A stretch of 64,000 nt of DNA from Kitagawia praeruptora (taxonomy: Eukaryota; Streptophyta; Magnoliopsida; Apiales; Apiaceae), in NCBI GenBank assembly GCA_037693485.1, contig CM075346.1, positions 11,933,501-11,997,500 on the forward strand, read 5' to 3'. The translations under genes and the position numbers were made by a program. Shown piece after piece: positions 25,093-36,179 of this stretch. The stretch's first letter is position 1. The number at the start of each line of letters is the position of its first letter. The notes below the pieces were generated by a model that searched no databases, was not told the DNA's origin, and saw only the letters and a list, made by a program, of their open reading frames with translations.

Positions 25093-25443
25093 GGCAAAGT
25101 ATCAAATAGAAACCAACTCTTAAATAGAAACTAGAAACTAACATTAAATAAATTCTATTTCATTCATTCTAATGGCCCCGCCAGGGGCACCTTCACAAAA
25201 AGTGTTTAAAATTATTGGTTCCATCTAGCAAAAAAAAAAAAAAAAAAACTGTTCACGCTGACGTCACTGCCACGTCAGCAGTGAACAGTAATATTTTTTT
25301 TTTTTTGCTAGATGGAGCCTAGAATATTATGAACTTTTTGTATTGGGGTCCCCCTAGTTTGGTCATTAGATTAGCTTTAAATATTAGATTAGGGTTTAGT
25401 TTCTAGTTTCTATTTTAATTTGGTTTCTATTTGAGTAAGACCC
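25093..25443. mobile_element. TA-microsatellite hairpin element, inverted orientation
   Basis: Same family, reversed: GGCCCCGCCAGGGGC comes first (about 25172) and GTATTGGGGTCCCCC last. Apex CGCTGACGTCACTGCCACGTCAGC. Flanked by TA tracts shared with its neighbours. Confidence 0.9.
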
Positions 25444-25460
25444 TATATATATATATATAT

Positions 25461-25574
25461 GGCTACTCCAATACAAACCTCCTTAGAATACAAACCTAAA
25501 AACCAACAGAAATCACTAAATTAGTGATGGTTTGTAGGTTTGCATTTTAAGAGTGGTTTATATTTGATCATTTG

Positions 25575-25576
<2 letters not shown>
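25461..25576. mobile_element. Deleted hairpin element lacking the core
   Basis: Only the outer arms remain (GGCTACTCCAATACAAACC ... GGTTTGTAGGTTTGCATT ... ATTTGCC), joined at a short ATCACTAAATTAGTGAT palindrome. The GC-rich block, poly-A/poly-T and TGACGTCA apex are missing. TA tracts flank both ends (25444-25460 and 25577-25617). Its left arm matches the copy at 53087. Confidence 0.8.
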
Positions 25577-25619
<43 letters not shown>

Positions 25620-25851
25620 CTGGTGAAATCGAGTTGGGGATTGAAAATTAAGGTGGGTGGAAAAAATCGGGACGGGGATCGGGTCATGAGACACACAGAA
25701 TCTCGATCCCCGTCGACTCCCCGATTTTTTTGAAAATTGTCCCCGTTTCTTGGTCCGTACCCAAAAAAATTCCTGAATTCCCGTGTCGTTCGGTGCGAGA
25801 ATCGGATTTGGATTGGACGGACCGGTATAAATGCCCATCCCTACTCAAAAC

Positions 25852-26754
25852 TTCCTTTATGCTCGAAACTTTGTGTGTTTGTCATATATTAAATTCAATA
25901 ATTTTTAATTTAAAATAATTAAACATATATAAGTAATAAGTAGAATTTTTTTATTACTTACATGTTTACTTATAAATTAGTGAACTATTTTGTTAAATTA
26001 AATTAAAAATTTACTATCTAATAGACTAATCTTAATATTTGTATTTTAAATTAAAAAGATATATAGAAACATAAATTTAAAATTTTTAATTATTTAACAA
26101 AAATAATGAAAAATAAGTTTTAAAAAAGTATGACGTAAAACAGTTTTTACTTTTTACCCTTCATGCAAAATATTTTATAAATTAACTAGAGTTTAATAGA
26201 AAGAAACCCGCTAAGAAATGAAACTTAGCGAGCTATCTTTTAAAAAATTGAACTTAAAATACAAATAATTTTTGTTTGCATATTTTTATAAATTACAAAT
26301 ATAATTTTTGTTTGTATTAAAAAGTATGAAAAAATTCAGAATTTATTTTTAGATTTCATAAATTTTAAATTGTATGAGAAATTTTGGAATTTATTTTAGA
26401 TTTCGTAAATTGTAAATGTAATGAATTTGTTCTTGAATCTTAATTAAAAAAATTAAACTAATTATACAATTTTTTTCAATTTAATTAATAATTCAAATAT
26501 TGATTTTAAAAATTATAACTAACTGTTTCAGGAAAAAATTATAACTAACCATTAAAGTAAGAATGTACAGTGATTTCCTCAAAATACAATTTCTGTTTCC
26601 AGGATCTTCAGTGTTGCTGTTATGTTCCTCGTGTCAAATATTGCTCATCATGGATGTTACGAGAATAAACAAAATGGTGATTTGAAGTATCTATTAGTGT
26701 TCCAACAATTGACATAACAGTTACACTATATTTGTAATCAAATTACGAATGAAT
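25852..26754. other. Intergenic AT-rich DNA, no feature seen
   Basis: No open frame of interest, terminal repeats or RNA gene visible between the right end of the first hAT element and the LINE-derived insertion. Confidence 0.5.
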
Positions 26755-26776
26755 AAAAAATTGGGAGTATATAAAT

Positions 26777-27534
26777 CAAGTGAGACAAGAAAGTTTTTTT
26801 TTAAGGGAATCATGTGATTATATACTCCGTATCTACCTTATTCCTCTTTCTCTCCCTGCTCGTCGTCTTTTGCTCCTCGTCTTTTGCTAATAGCAGTAGG
26901 GGTTTCCACCGAATCTTCACCAATGAAAAGTCCCAAAATCTTTCATTTTCTTTGTTTTTCTTCCTTCTTTCAATAAATTTTTGTATTTTTGGATCTAAGT
27001 TTTCAAAGCCTTTTCCGATTTGACCTTCAATTTATATCTCAATTCCACGGAGCTCCGGATTTCTCGTTCTTCCAGGTGATCTTGTTCTCATAAGTGGTCT
27101 GAATTATCTTGTTCTTGTGGGTTTGTTCCCAGATCTAAGGATTGTTAAGGTTCTAGTTTGGTTTTAGTTTGTAGCTTTATTTTGTAATCTCATTTTTAAA
27201 ATTGTAAGATTGATTTGTTTTTGTTGTCTCACCGTTTTTGTGAGTTTTGTTATTGTCTCACCGTTTTGTGTGAGTTTGCTATTGTCTCACCGATTGTGTG
27301 AGTTGGTGCTTGATCATATGATCTTGGAGGATTGTACGGTTATGGATAAATACTTTGATGAAGTGTTAGTGTGTTACACACATAGGTCTGCAAATATTGT
27401 AGCTCATAGCTTAGCAAGGGCGACATATTCTATGTCAGGTCTTACGGGATGGAATGTTTGTGCTCCGGATGTTATCATCTATATGCTTGATTCGAGAAAT
27501 ATTAATGCAAGTACGGTTTTATCCCAAAAAAAAT
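26777..27534 (+). mobile_element. Short LINE-derived retroposon with RNase H tail
   Basis: A 22-base direct repeat (20 of 22 identical; contains AAAAAATTGGGAGT) flanks the segment at 26755-26776 and 27535-27556, and the right end is A-rich: the marks of target-primed reverse transcription. The 3' part (about 27310-27534) encodes the end of a plant-type LINE RNase H domain, with VCYTHRSANIVAHSLARA. The 5' part is pyrimidine-rich, non-coding, and has three copies of a 28-base unit with GTCTCACCG...GTGTGAGTT at 27216-27308. It looks like an internally deleted or chimeric non-autonomous element, not a simple 5' truncation. Confidence 0.75.
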
Positions 27535-27556
27535 AAAAAATTGGGAGTTGATAAAT

Positions 27557-28679
27557 ACACATTCTCTATTTATATTTATACTAACTTAGCATGGGTACTT
27601 TTAAATATTTTTAAAATTATATTATTAAACAAAACAGAGTATAATAATTTATTATGGATATAATTTAATTTTATAATATTAATTAATAAAATTATTAGTA
27701 ATAATAATAGTTATTCAATAAATGATGTATTGTTTAAAACTAATAATATAAAATCTTAATTTAAATTCGTTGTTGATGGGATTCGAACCTTGGATGTTTA
27801 GAAAAGAGATTTAAATATAAAATATTCCTTATTATTAGATCTAACAGTTATCATCTATTTACTAAAATATCTAACGGTCACTATTCTTTTATGATTAATT
27901 GCACGCCCTGTTTGCTTATTATATAATAGTATAGATACCTCTGTTTGCTTATTATATATTAGTATAGATATAGGTGCATATCCTTTAATGAGATTTGAAT
28001 CAAATTATCCTTTATACCCATTTTATTTATTTATTTGTTCTAAAAGACAATTAAGCTCTCAATCTTTTAGTAGAATTTTATCTATTTATTTGTTCTCAAT
28101 TAAACTCTGGAAAAGAATTTTATCTCATTAAATTTTATTTGGCATAGTATTAACTTTAATTTGAATTAAATGAGAGAAAATGATTTATGTTACTCAATAT
28201 ATTTGATAAATTCTTGTGTTTTAAAAATGTCATTCAACAAAAAATATATACATCCTCTGTTGATTTATAAGTGAGTTCACCAAAATATTGGTGAATGAAT
28301 GCAAGTTACTAGAACCTCTTTTTAGTGTGTTGAAAAAAATTGTAAATAAAGAAATAGAAAAGAGAGGTGTTGCTATGGAGGAATGATGGGAGAGGTTTTG
28401 CTGGTGCTTTCTTGCAAAATAAAAAAAATTATGAATGAAATTACAATCAAATTACTGTAATTATAAATAAATAAAAAATTTACTATAGTTAAATGTTAAG
28501 AAGCTGCTTAGTCACTGCAGTAATTTGTTGAACTGTAAAAGTTTCATCACATCATGGATTAAACAGAAATGTAAAGGGCACATCTATGCTATCTATACAC
28601 TATTGTAATAAGCGAAAGTGATATAATTAATTAGTAGTTTGGTTATCTCCTTTTTTGGTTATCCTTCATTCATAATCGT
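27557..28679. other. Intergenic AT-rich DNA
   Basis: Nothing coding is seen. A near-duplicate of CTGTTTGCTTATTATATA-type sequence occurs twice at 27908-27965. Confidence 0.45.
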
Positions 28680-28905
28680 TAAATTTTCAACTAAAATAGA
28701 TCAAAATCGTCAGATGCAACAATATTAAAAGTGATTATATATAAAGGTTTTAGGTTCGATTACCGCCAATAACATATTAATTTATATTTAATTATAAAAA
28801 TTATTATATACAAAAATGTAAAGTTCGAATTTTTTTAATAACATATTAAAATTAAAATATATAATAATATACTGTATTATGAATAAATAATAAAAAATTA
28901 AAAGT
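28680..28905. repeat. Dispersed AT-rich repeat, copy 2
   Basis: Aligns with 241-500 near the ERF exon, including the TTATATACAAAAATGTAAAG core. Unclassified. Confidence 0.6.
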
Positions 28906-29199
28906 AACCTGATGAGTGCTCAAAATACCCATTTTTCAATAATATTTTACCAAATTACCTATATTGAATAAACATTAACTTAAATATCCATCAGGTACTT
29001 GTTTGCACTAAATCACGCAAGCGTACGTGGTCACAAGTAATACAGATATAAGTCAAGTTCGTTCCCATAATTCAGCTAATGAGGACAAGGGGAGCGTCAG
29101 AAAATTCAAAATATTTCAAAAACAGATCGCCGACAACCAGTCAGATCTGTACAAGGAGGCAACCAAGAAGACGGAGGGGAAACATACAAGCATAGCACG

Positions 29200-31125
29200 G
29201 TGGAGCACAAAGGGAATACTACAATCAAAACAACTATCTACCAAAATGGCAAACAACTTCCGAGATCGTATGCAGAGGTAACAAAGTCTTCCAATCACCA
29301 CAAAGACATAGCCGAGGACTCACAATGGACGCTAGTCACCAATCGGAATAAGAGGAAACAACGTATTTCATACATCTTCGTGGGCAACATACCGACGAAC
29401 GCATCCAACTCTAACATTTGGCGAGCGGCCAAAGGACAAGAATATTTCCAAACACTCTATACCCCGGATAAGAGGGACATGAACAACAATCGATTTGCCT
29501 TTCTAGCCTTGAAACCATCTATTTCCATAGGAGAAGTACTAATGGCTCTCAAAAGCACAAAACTCTTTGGTAGGACGCTTGGATTTGATAAGGCTAAGCG
29601 AGGACCTCCACTATCTACTGTTGGGCACAACTACTCACCCAATACTAGATCCAAGGCTAAACCAGCGCACACTCCAGGCTCCAAACAAGCTGGTAAACCA
29701 GATACAGAGGAGATCCTCAGGAATTCTGACCATTCGATCAACATCACCAGTAATATTGACTTGGAACTAAAAGCATATCTTCAATATAGTATGATTGGGA
29801 TAACTTTTTACCCGGACAGCTTACACAATATACAGGAGAAATTGTGGGTATATGGCATTAACTTCATCAAAGTGAAAGCCATAACAAACTACAAATTCTT
29901 GCTTATTTTTTAGGACAAGGTAGCTTTTGACAACTTTGACCCCTCCATGGTAGATCCAATCTTCAGAGTATTGAAATATACCGACAAACTTGATGTAGTC
30001 ACACAGAGGCTGGCACATTTAAACATCTTAGGGCTTCCTATATATGCGTGGAGTATAGGAGCAATAAGATTGATAACTAGAAAGTGGGGCTCGGTTCTCA
30101 ATCCACACGAACACTCTACTATGGAGGATTTTACAACACATTCAATTACGATTGAAACTTTAGAGACAACGCCAATCATCGACAAGACTACCATCTCCAT
30201 AGATGGTGTTCAGTATACTGTCAACATTTCTGAGGTTGAGTCTGTGACATACAAGGGATCCCCCATACTTCCTAATCCTCCATCATCTTTAGACACCGAC
30301 ACTATAGTGGGGACACACGACTTGGATACAAGCAATGTATCACCACAGCACAGGGGTCTAAACATAGAAATGCAAAGTGACATAGCTGCTAACTCGCCAG
30401 CATTTAACCCAGGAGAAGACACTCCACATTCCCCAACACTCACTAGCACTCAAACAGGACGTGACAAACATTTTGACCATATGGGGACAGAAGACAACAA
30501 CAATGATATACTAGCAGAAGAGAATACTACCCAACCAGGAACAACCTACCAAATTAATACACATACGATGGGCTATCCACACCAAGAGGAGACATCACAT
30601 GGCAAGAATGTTAAGGTACCAGCGAAGTCAATAGATTACAAAACAGAGGAGTACAGAGACAACTTAACAGATGTATCTAACGACACAAGGTCCTTTGACA
30701 CAGACTATCAAGCGGAAGCAATCGACATGTATGATCGAGAACACTGTGTACCAAGGAGCACACAACTTAGACTATGCTCACGATTATTTGGGTTACACAT
30801 TAAAAGAGGAAGAGGGAGACCAAAATTTTTTTCCTATAATCACAATTCCAGGAAAACCACAAAGAAGAGCAGGAAGAGCAACACACATACCAAAAACGAT
30901 AACAAGGCATCTTCAGATGATAAGAGGGACACGAACACCCAACACAAGCAACCGAACAAGGACAATCACCTGACACCGAACCAAGACAACCAAATGATAA
31001 CATACAATGGGGAGGCGGAGAAACTTCGAACTGCCAAGACTATCCTAAAAGACGCATTAGACATGGGTCTCACTACAACAACAGGCAAAGAACAGGTGTT
31101 AGAGAGCATATTATCAATTCTATAA
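29200..31125 (+). pseudogene. LINE ORF1, RNA-binding protein, one internal stop
   Basis: The frame starts at ATG 29200 and runs to 31125, broken only by TAG at 29911-29913. An RRM-like fold is visible: YIFVGNIPTNASNSNIW and later NNNRFAFLALK, matching RNP2 and RNP1 positions. After the stop the same frame continues with LNILGLPIYAWSIGAIRL, like the DUF4283 region of plant LINE and Gag-like proteins. Then comes a long Ser/Thr/Asn-rich acidic stretch and a basic end with an RGRGRP AT-hook. In L1-type elements this protein coats the RNA. With a single stop it is far less decayed than ORF2. Confidence 0.8.
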
Positions 31126-31167
31126 CTCACCATTGGCAACCACATACCTACATATTAAGTATCATTG

Positions 31168-34100
31168 ATGGATAACTTTTCTAGTATAACTTGGAATGTC
31201 CGAGGGTGCAACAAGCTGTCAAACAGGAGGAATATTAAAGCACACATAACACATAAAAGCACCAACTTCCTCTGTCTACAAGAAACAAAGTGTTCGGGAT
31301 GGGGAAATGGCATGATAAATACTATATGGGATGACACGACTCATAAATGGTTGGAAGCCCCATCTACAGGTCAGTCAGGTGGGATACTAACTACTTGGGA
31401 CACAAACATAATCAAACTCATTCACCATATCATCACCCCAAACTGGATACTATTTAAAAGATGCATCACAACTACTCAACAACAGTTCATTTGCATTAAT
31501 GTATATGCCCCACAGGATGCAGTTGCCAAAGCGGGTATTTGGGACCAATTTAGTAACATTGTAACAGCAAATGAAGTCACCCCGATTTGCATAATGGGAG
31601 ATTTCAACAGCGTAAGGGAGGACTTTGATAGGATTAATTATGCACATAGTGTTGTAGATGCACAGGCTTTCAACGACTTCATCACCAATAGTGGCCTCTT
31701 ACCTATCAAAACTCAATCTCCAATATTCACATGGGTCGGCCCAAACAAGAAGAGGAGTAAACTGGATTGGATACTCAATAACAAAACCTGGTATAACGTA
31801 CACAACTGGGAAGCCAGATTACTTAACAGGAAGAACTCAGACCACAAACCCATCCGTCTAGTCGCCTCCAATGTTAATTGGGGCCCCAAACCTTTCAAAT
31901 TCTATAATACTTGGCTGGAGGAGCAGTCCCTCAAGGATCTGCTAACTAACCTAAAACGAAATAACAGCTCAAATAACTACAACCTTAGAGAGGCTATCAA
32001 GAACATAAGAGTAGTTGGTAAGTGGTGGAACAAGACGGTCTTGGGGAACCTGGATAGCACAATCTGCCAGAAAGAAGCGCAATTACAGAAACTAGAAGAT
32101 GAACTATCACAAGATACAACCTCTATCAAGACAGAGCTCGATATGCTATATCAACACAGAGATCACATGATATGGCAGAAGTCTAGAAAACTTTAGAATG
32201 CGGGGGGTGATAAAAACACTAGATTCTTCCATCAAGTGGTGACTACTAACAGGCAAAGAAACAATATTGTAGGTATCGCTGAATCCAATAGGTGGATTGT
32301 GAAACCGGAGCATATTAAAAATATATTCTTTCAGCACTTTAGGAACTTCCTAAGTAGTGATCAAGATATACCCACATTCAAACTTAACAGCTTAGCAGTG
32401 AATACAATTCCTTCGTACACCAAAGATTGGCTGGAACGACCTTTCTTATTAGAAGAATACTCTTTTGCACTAGCAGGATCAGCATCCAACAAATCACCAG
32501 GTCCTGATGGACTCAACGCAGGTGTACTGAAAAACTGCTGGGATTATCTTAAACATAGCTTTGACAACACCATGCAAGAGTTCTATAGAACTGGCAGCAT
32601 ACCTCATGGACTAAACTCCTCATTTATAACACTCATTCCAAAAAATACTAACCCTCAAAAACCTTCAGAGTTTAGACCAATTAGCCTAATCAACAGTAGT
32701 ATAAAATACTTCTGAAAGTCTTGGCCAACCGTTTAAAGGAAGCTCTCCCGCACATTATATTTGAGGAACAATCAGGATTCATGAAAGGTAGAAACATCTC
32801 AGATGGCATCCTCATCACTTCAGAAATCATACATTCTATTCGTACTCGCAATGTCAAAGGAGTCATATTTAAAATCGACTTCGAAAAGGCCTTCGACACT
32901 GTTAACTAGGATTTCCTATTTGACACACTTTCTCACATGAATTTTGGGGAGAAATGGATATTGTGGATTAAATCCATCTTCACTACTACTAGGATCGCGG
33001 TACTTGTTAATGGTTCCCCAACAGGGGAGTTTACTCCAACAAGAGGACTCCGACAAGGAGATCCTCTCTCGCCACTACTATTCAATATTGTAGGCCAAAT
33101 CCTACACCATTTGATTGTTGAAACTAAAAACCAGAACAAGTTCAAAGGGATACAAATTGGGCAAGATATTAAGGACTTCACTCATTTGCAGTTTGCCGAT
33201 GATACTATACTATTCATTAATGGGGATGACAAAATCTATTTCAGGGATTAAAAGGATCCTACAAGTATTCCAACTACTTTCGGGTCTTAAGATTAACTTC
33301 AACAAGAGTGAAATCTTTGCGATCAACCATACGACATAACAACACCAATGGGCTAGCATTTTGGGGTGCAGTGTTGGCAAGTGGCCTATCAAATACCTTG
33401 GAGTTCCACTGGGAGTTAAACAAGCTAGCAAAGCACAGTGGGATCCACTTATGAACAGGTTTCATGATAATCTCAACAACTGGGTTAAGAAACACCTCAA
33501 CATAGCAGGAAAACTCACTCTCCTTAAGTCAACACTGGATAGCCTCCCTATATATTGGTTCAATTTTTTTCACATGCCTACAGGAGTGAGGAATAAAATC
33601 GACAGCATCCGTAGGAATTTTCTGTGGGGAAATAACAAAATGCACCTAACAAACTGGAAGGTGGTATAACAAAACAAATGTGATGGAGGATTGGGAGTCA
33701 CCAACATTGAACACCATAATTTGGCCATGTTGGGGAAATACTGGTGGCGCATCTTAGAAAACCAAGACTCGACGTGGATGAGGTTACTCAAAGCAAAATA
33801 TGGTATAGACCCACACACTTGAGTTTCGAACAGAGGCCTCCAACAGAAATCTACCATGATCGAAAATTTACACTACCTTTCAACCCACAATGATATGGCA
33901 GTACTATTTCGGAGAGATTCATATAAATGGACGGCTAATAGAGGAGATAGAATCCAATTTTGGGAAGATATATGGATTCGAGACATTGCACTCAAATCAG
34001 TTTACCCAAGACTATATAGAGTCTGCAAACATAAATTCATTTTCGTTAAGGATATGGTGGATCTGTGGCATAACAAACATCCTACCTCACTAGAGGTTTG

Positions 34101-35183
34101 GAAGAGACCGCTTCGTTCGCAGGAAGGCGTAGAAGCATTGGAGTTATACGATATTATACAGGCATACAATCAATCTCCTCTGCCAGACAAATTATCGTGG
34201 AAGCAGACAAACAAAAGTTACAATACAGCAGACATGTACCAACTACTAGGGAAAGACGCTCAATCACATTCTAAGTGGTCCTTTATTTGGACATTAAAGG
34301 TCCCTTCTAAGATTAAAGTGTTCATCTGGAAGTTAAGTAAGGGTATACTCCATACTAAGATTTTCCTGCAGAGGCGATTAAACATCAACAACGCAAATAC
34401 AACTTGCACATCTTACAATAGAGGAGAAGACGACATTAATCACATATTCATAGTGTGTCATCTAGCACAAACATTATGGGAGATCATTGATAAATGGTGG
34501 ACGATTATCACCATCAAACTAACAGATAATGATTGGCTTTGAGAGGTTTTAAACGCTGCTCGGGGAACACAATACACCACCCAATGGCAAACAACGATTA
34601 CAGCAGCACTTTGGACCTTATGGCTTGCGCGAAATGACCTCATTTTCAATAACAAAAAGGTCAATATAAAGCAATTGGAAGAACTACTTTACCATCGCTC
34701 TTTTATGTGGTGCACCAGTACGAATATTCTTTACAGTGGTACCGAACAAAACTGGAAACACAACCCTACGTTGACTATCAAAACTCTTAGAACCAACTAC
34801 ATCAATGACTTAAAAATTCATTGGGACTGCATAGGATTTATAGACGGATCGTGGAAACTCAGTAACAATCAGTTATGCGCAGGGATAGGGGGATACATAA
34901 AAAACAACCTCGATGAACTTTGTCTCATCTTCAGTGGTCCTTCGAATACTAGTTGTCCACTTGAGGCTGAAACTCAGGCACTTTTATTTCTTATCAAACA
35001 CCTTTCAAACAGTGAGGTGGTGGGGAAAAAAACCATCATACATACGGACTCTTTCCCATACAACTCCACCATACCTTTACACCATTCCCTACTCCCTCCA
35101 GACCCGATAGGAAGACTACACAACCATACCTCACTACCCCACTCTCACTTGCTTAATCCCCCTCTGCTACTATTTATACCTTA
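31168..35183 (+). pseudogene. LINE ORF2: endonuclease, reverse transcriptase, RNase H (broken)
   Basis: Starts at ATG 31168. The apurinic-type endonuclease occupies about 31168-31890 (TWNVRG, LQETK, NVYAPQ, MGDFNSV, SDHKP). The RT follows, with SPGPDGLNAG, SFITLIPK, RPISLI, the IDFEKAFDTVN block, GLRQGDPLSPLLF and FADDTILF. A zinc-type region is weak. RNase H begins near 34830 (GFIDGSWK, CPLEAETQAL, IHTDS) and is cut short. In-frame stops lie at 32194, 32907, 33337, 33667, 33820 and 34540. The frame shifts near 32713 and back near 33230. Several stops sit where Trp is expected (KL*..GDKNTRFFH, TVN*DFL), suggesting G-to-A decay. Confidence 0.88.
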
Positions 35184-35249
35184 GTGGCTTTTCTCCTCTA
35201 TTCATCCATTACACCTTTCTCTAACCCTTCACTAGCCTCCATTTTCAAT

Positions 35250-35813
35250 ATGGCATACTACACTTGGAAAGTGCCCCTTCGCAACACTTACAAAGTCAAT
35301 GTACACGTACTCCACACCTCTCGTCAGTACAATGCTAACACTAACGGCATTGGTATCATCATTCGAGATTACCGTGGGAGATTGATTCGAGCTCTTACTG
35401 GGACCATGAGAGGCCTATCCCCCCTTGCTACTCAACTCTGGGCAATTCACCTTGGTCTCAACCAAGCCAGAATTACCAACTATGAGTTAGTTCATCTCGA
35501 AACGGACAACTTCAACCCTTTCCTTGAAGTGACGAGACTTGATGGTCGAGGTGACAGGACTTGCTTGTGGATTGTAGAGCAAATTAAGAAACTCTTAGGC
35601 TACAATCCTGAATGGGACAACATTGTCAACTACATTCCAGAAACATCGAACCGAACTGCTCACTACCTAGCAGTCGTGGGGCTTAACAACTGGTCTTCTA
35701 TGCATTTTGTCCTCCCTCCCTTTGGACGATTACAAGAGAAGATGGATTTGGATATGGGTTTTGGCCCGCCTATTCCACAACTACAAGTCACTCCAATCCC
35801 CACTGATAACTAA
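35250..35813 (+). CDS. LINE third frame: second, catalytically altered RNase H-like domain
   Basis: An intact 187-codon frame from ATG 35250 (MAYYTWKVP; the same frame is open from 35184). It has the order of a plant RVT_3-type RNase H: W.VP....YKVNV, GIGIIIRDYRG, LSPLATQLWAIHLGL, LVHLETDN, and a closing SNRTAHYLAVVGLNNW. Three of four acidic catalytic positions look replaced: NVDGA is NVHVL, AELWAI is TQLWAI, and the final Asp (N..AD.LA) is His; only the Asp of LETDN remains. It follows a truncated first RNase H in another frame. It stays open while ORF2 is heavily broken. It could be a captured host domain or a tether-like duplicate. Confidence 0.65.
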   Translation: MAYYTWKVPLRNTYKVNVHVLHTSRQYNANTNGIGIIIRDYRGRLIRALTGTMRGLSPLATQLWAIHLGLNQARITNYELVHLETDNFNPFLEVTRLDGRGDRTCLWIVEQIKKLLGYNPEWDNIVNYIPETSNRTAHYLAVVGLNNWSSMHFVLPPFGRLQEKMDLDMGFGPPIPQLQVTPIPTDN

Positions 35814-36179
35814 GGCAACGTCGTAGGCTTTGCTGTGGCAGCTACTAACTCCGTGATGGTACAGGTACAGGATCAAGACTCCGTTAATGGAGGAGAGGAC
35901 AACTAGGGGCTCTAGTCTTACTCGTGGCTCACAATGTCACACTTTTGTCACACTTTTGTCAGACTTTTGTCTCTCCTTTTGCCCCTCCTGTGACTCAAGT
36001 ACTAGGTTTTATTTTCAGCTCGTAGTCACAGCTTGTTGTGCACTTGCTTGTTCTTTGCTTTCCCCCGCAGGGGCTGTTTTTGAGCCCTACTCTTAGGGTT
36101 TGTATCGGTTGGTTGGGCTTCGGGTTCACTCGAAGTATTACCAACCTTTTATTGAAAATCTTAATTATATAAAAAAAAA
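35814..36179 (+). other. LINE 3' UTR
   Basis: Non-coding, with a triple CACACTTTTGT repeat at 35937-35970, a GTTTGTATCGGTTGG stretch and a short A-rich tail. Joins directly to the resumed LTR sequence at 36180. Confidence 0.7.

Larger units (their letters stand above)
5555..25843. mobile_element. hAT-type element, outer shell of nest 1
   Basis: The left end TAGGGATGG (5555) matches the reverse complement of the right end, TAGGGATGG (25843). The 8-bp direct repeat CTCAAAAC flanks both ends (5547-5554 and 25844-25851), as expected for hAT. Only about 22 bases of the left end precede the next insertion. The right subterminal part (about 25620-25843) is relatively GC-rich, and a possible displaced left subterminal part with similar base composition lies at 23420-23540. 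No transposase frame is seen. The 20-kb span is nearly all later insertions. Confidence 0.75.
29081..36179 (+). mobile_element. Full-length L1-type LINE, 7.1 kb, inactive
   Basis: The element has ORF1 (RNA-binding), ORF2 (endonuclease, RT, RNase H), an additional RNase H-like frame, a 3' UTR and an A-rich 3' end (TATAAAAAAAAAG). It lies inside the left LTR of the Athila-like element. Compared with the right LTR, about 21 bases upstream and about 38 bases at the site are missing and no target duplication is seen, so the insertion came with a deletion. ORF2 has at least six in-frame stops and two frame changes. Confidence 0.9.

Noticed and set aside
25521..25838. 105-codon minus-strand frame rich in Pro, Asn and Ser
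   Set aside because: It runs from the hAT subterminal region into a TA microsatellite, so the frame is chance.
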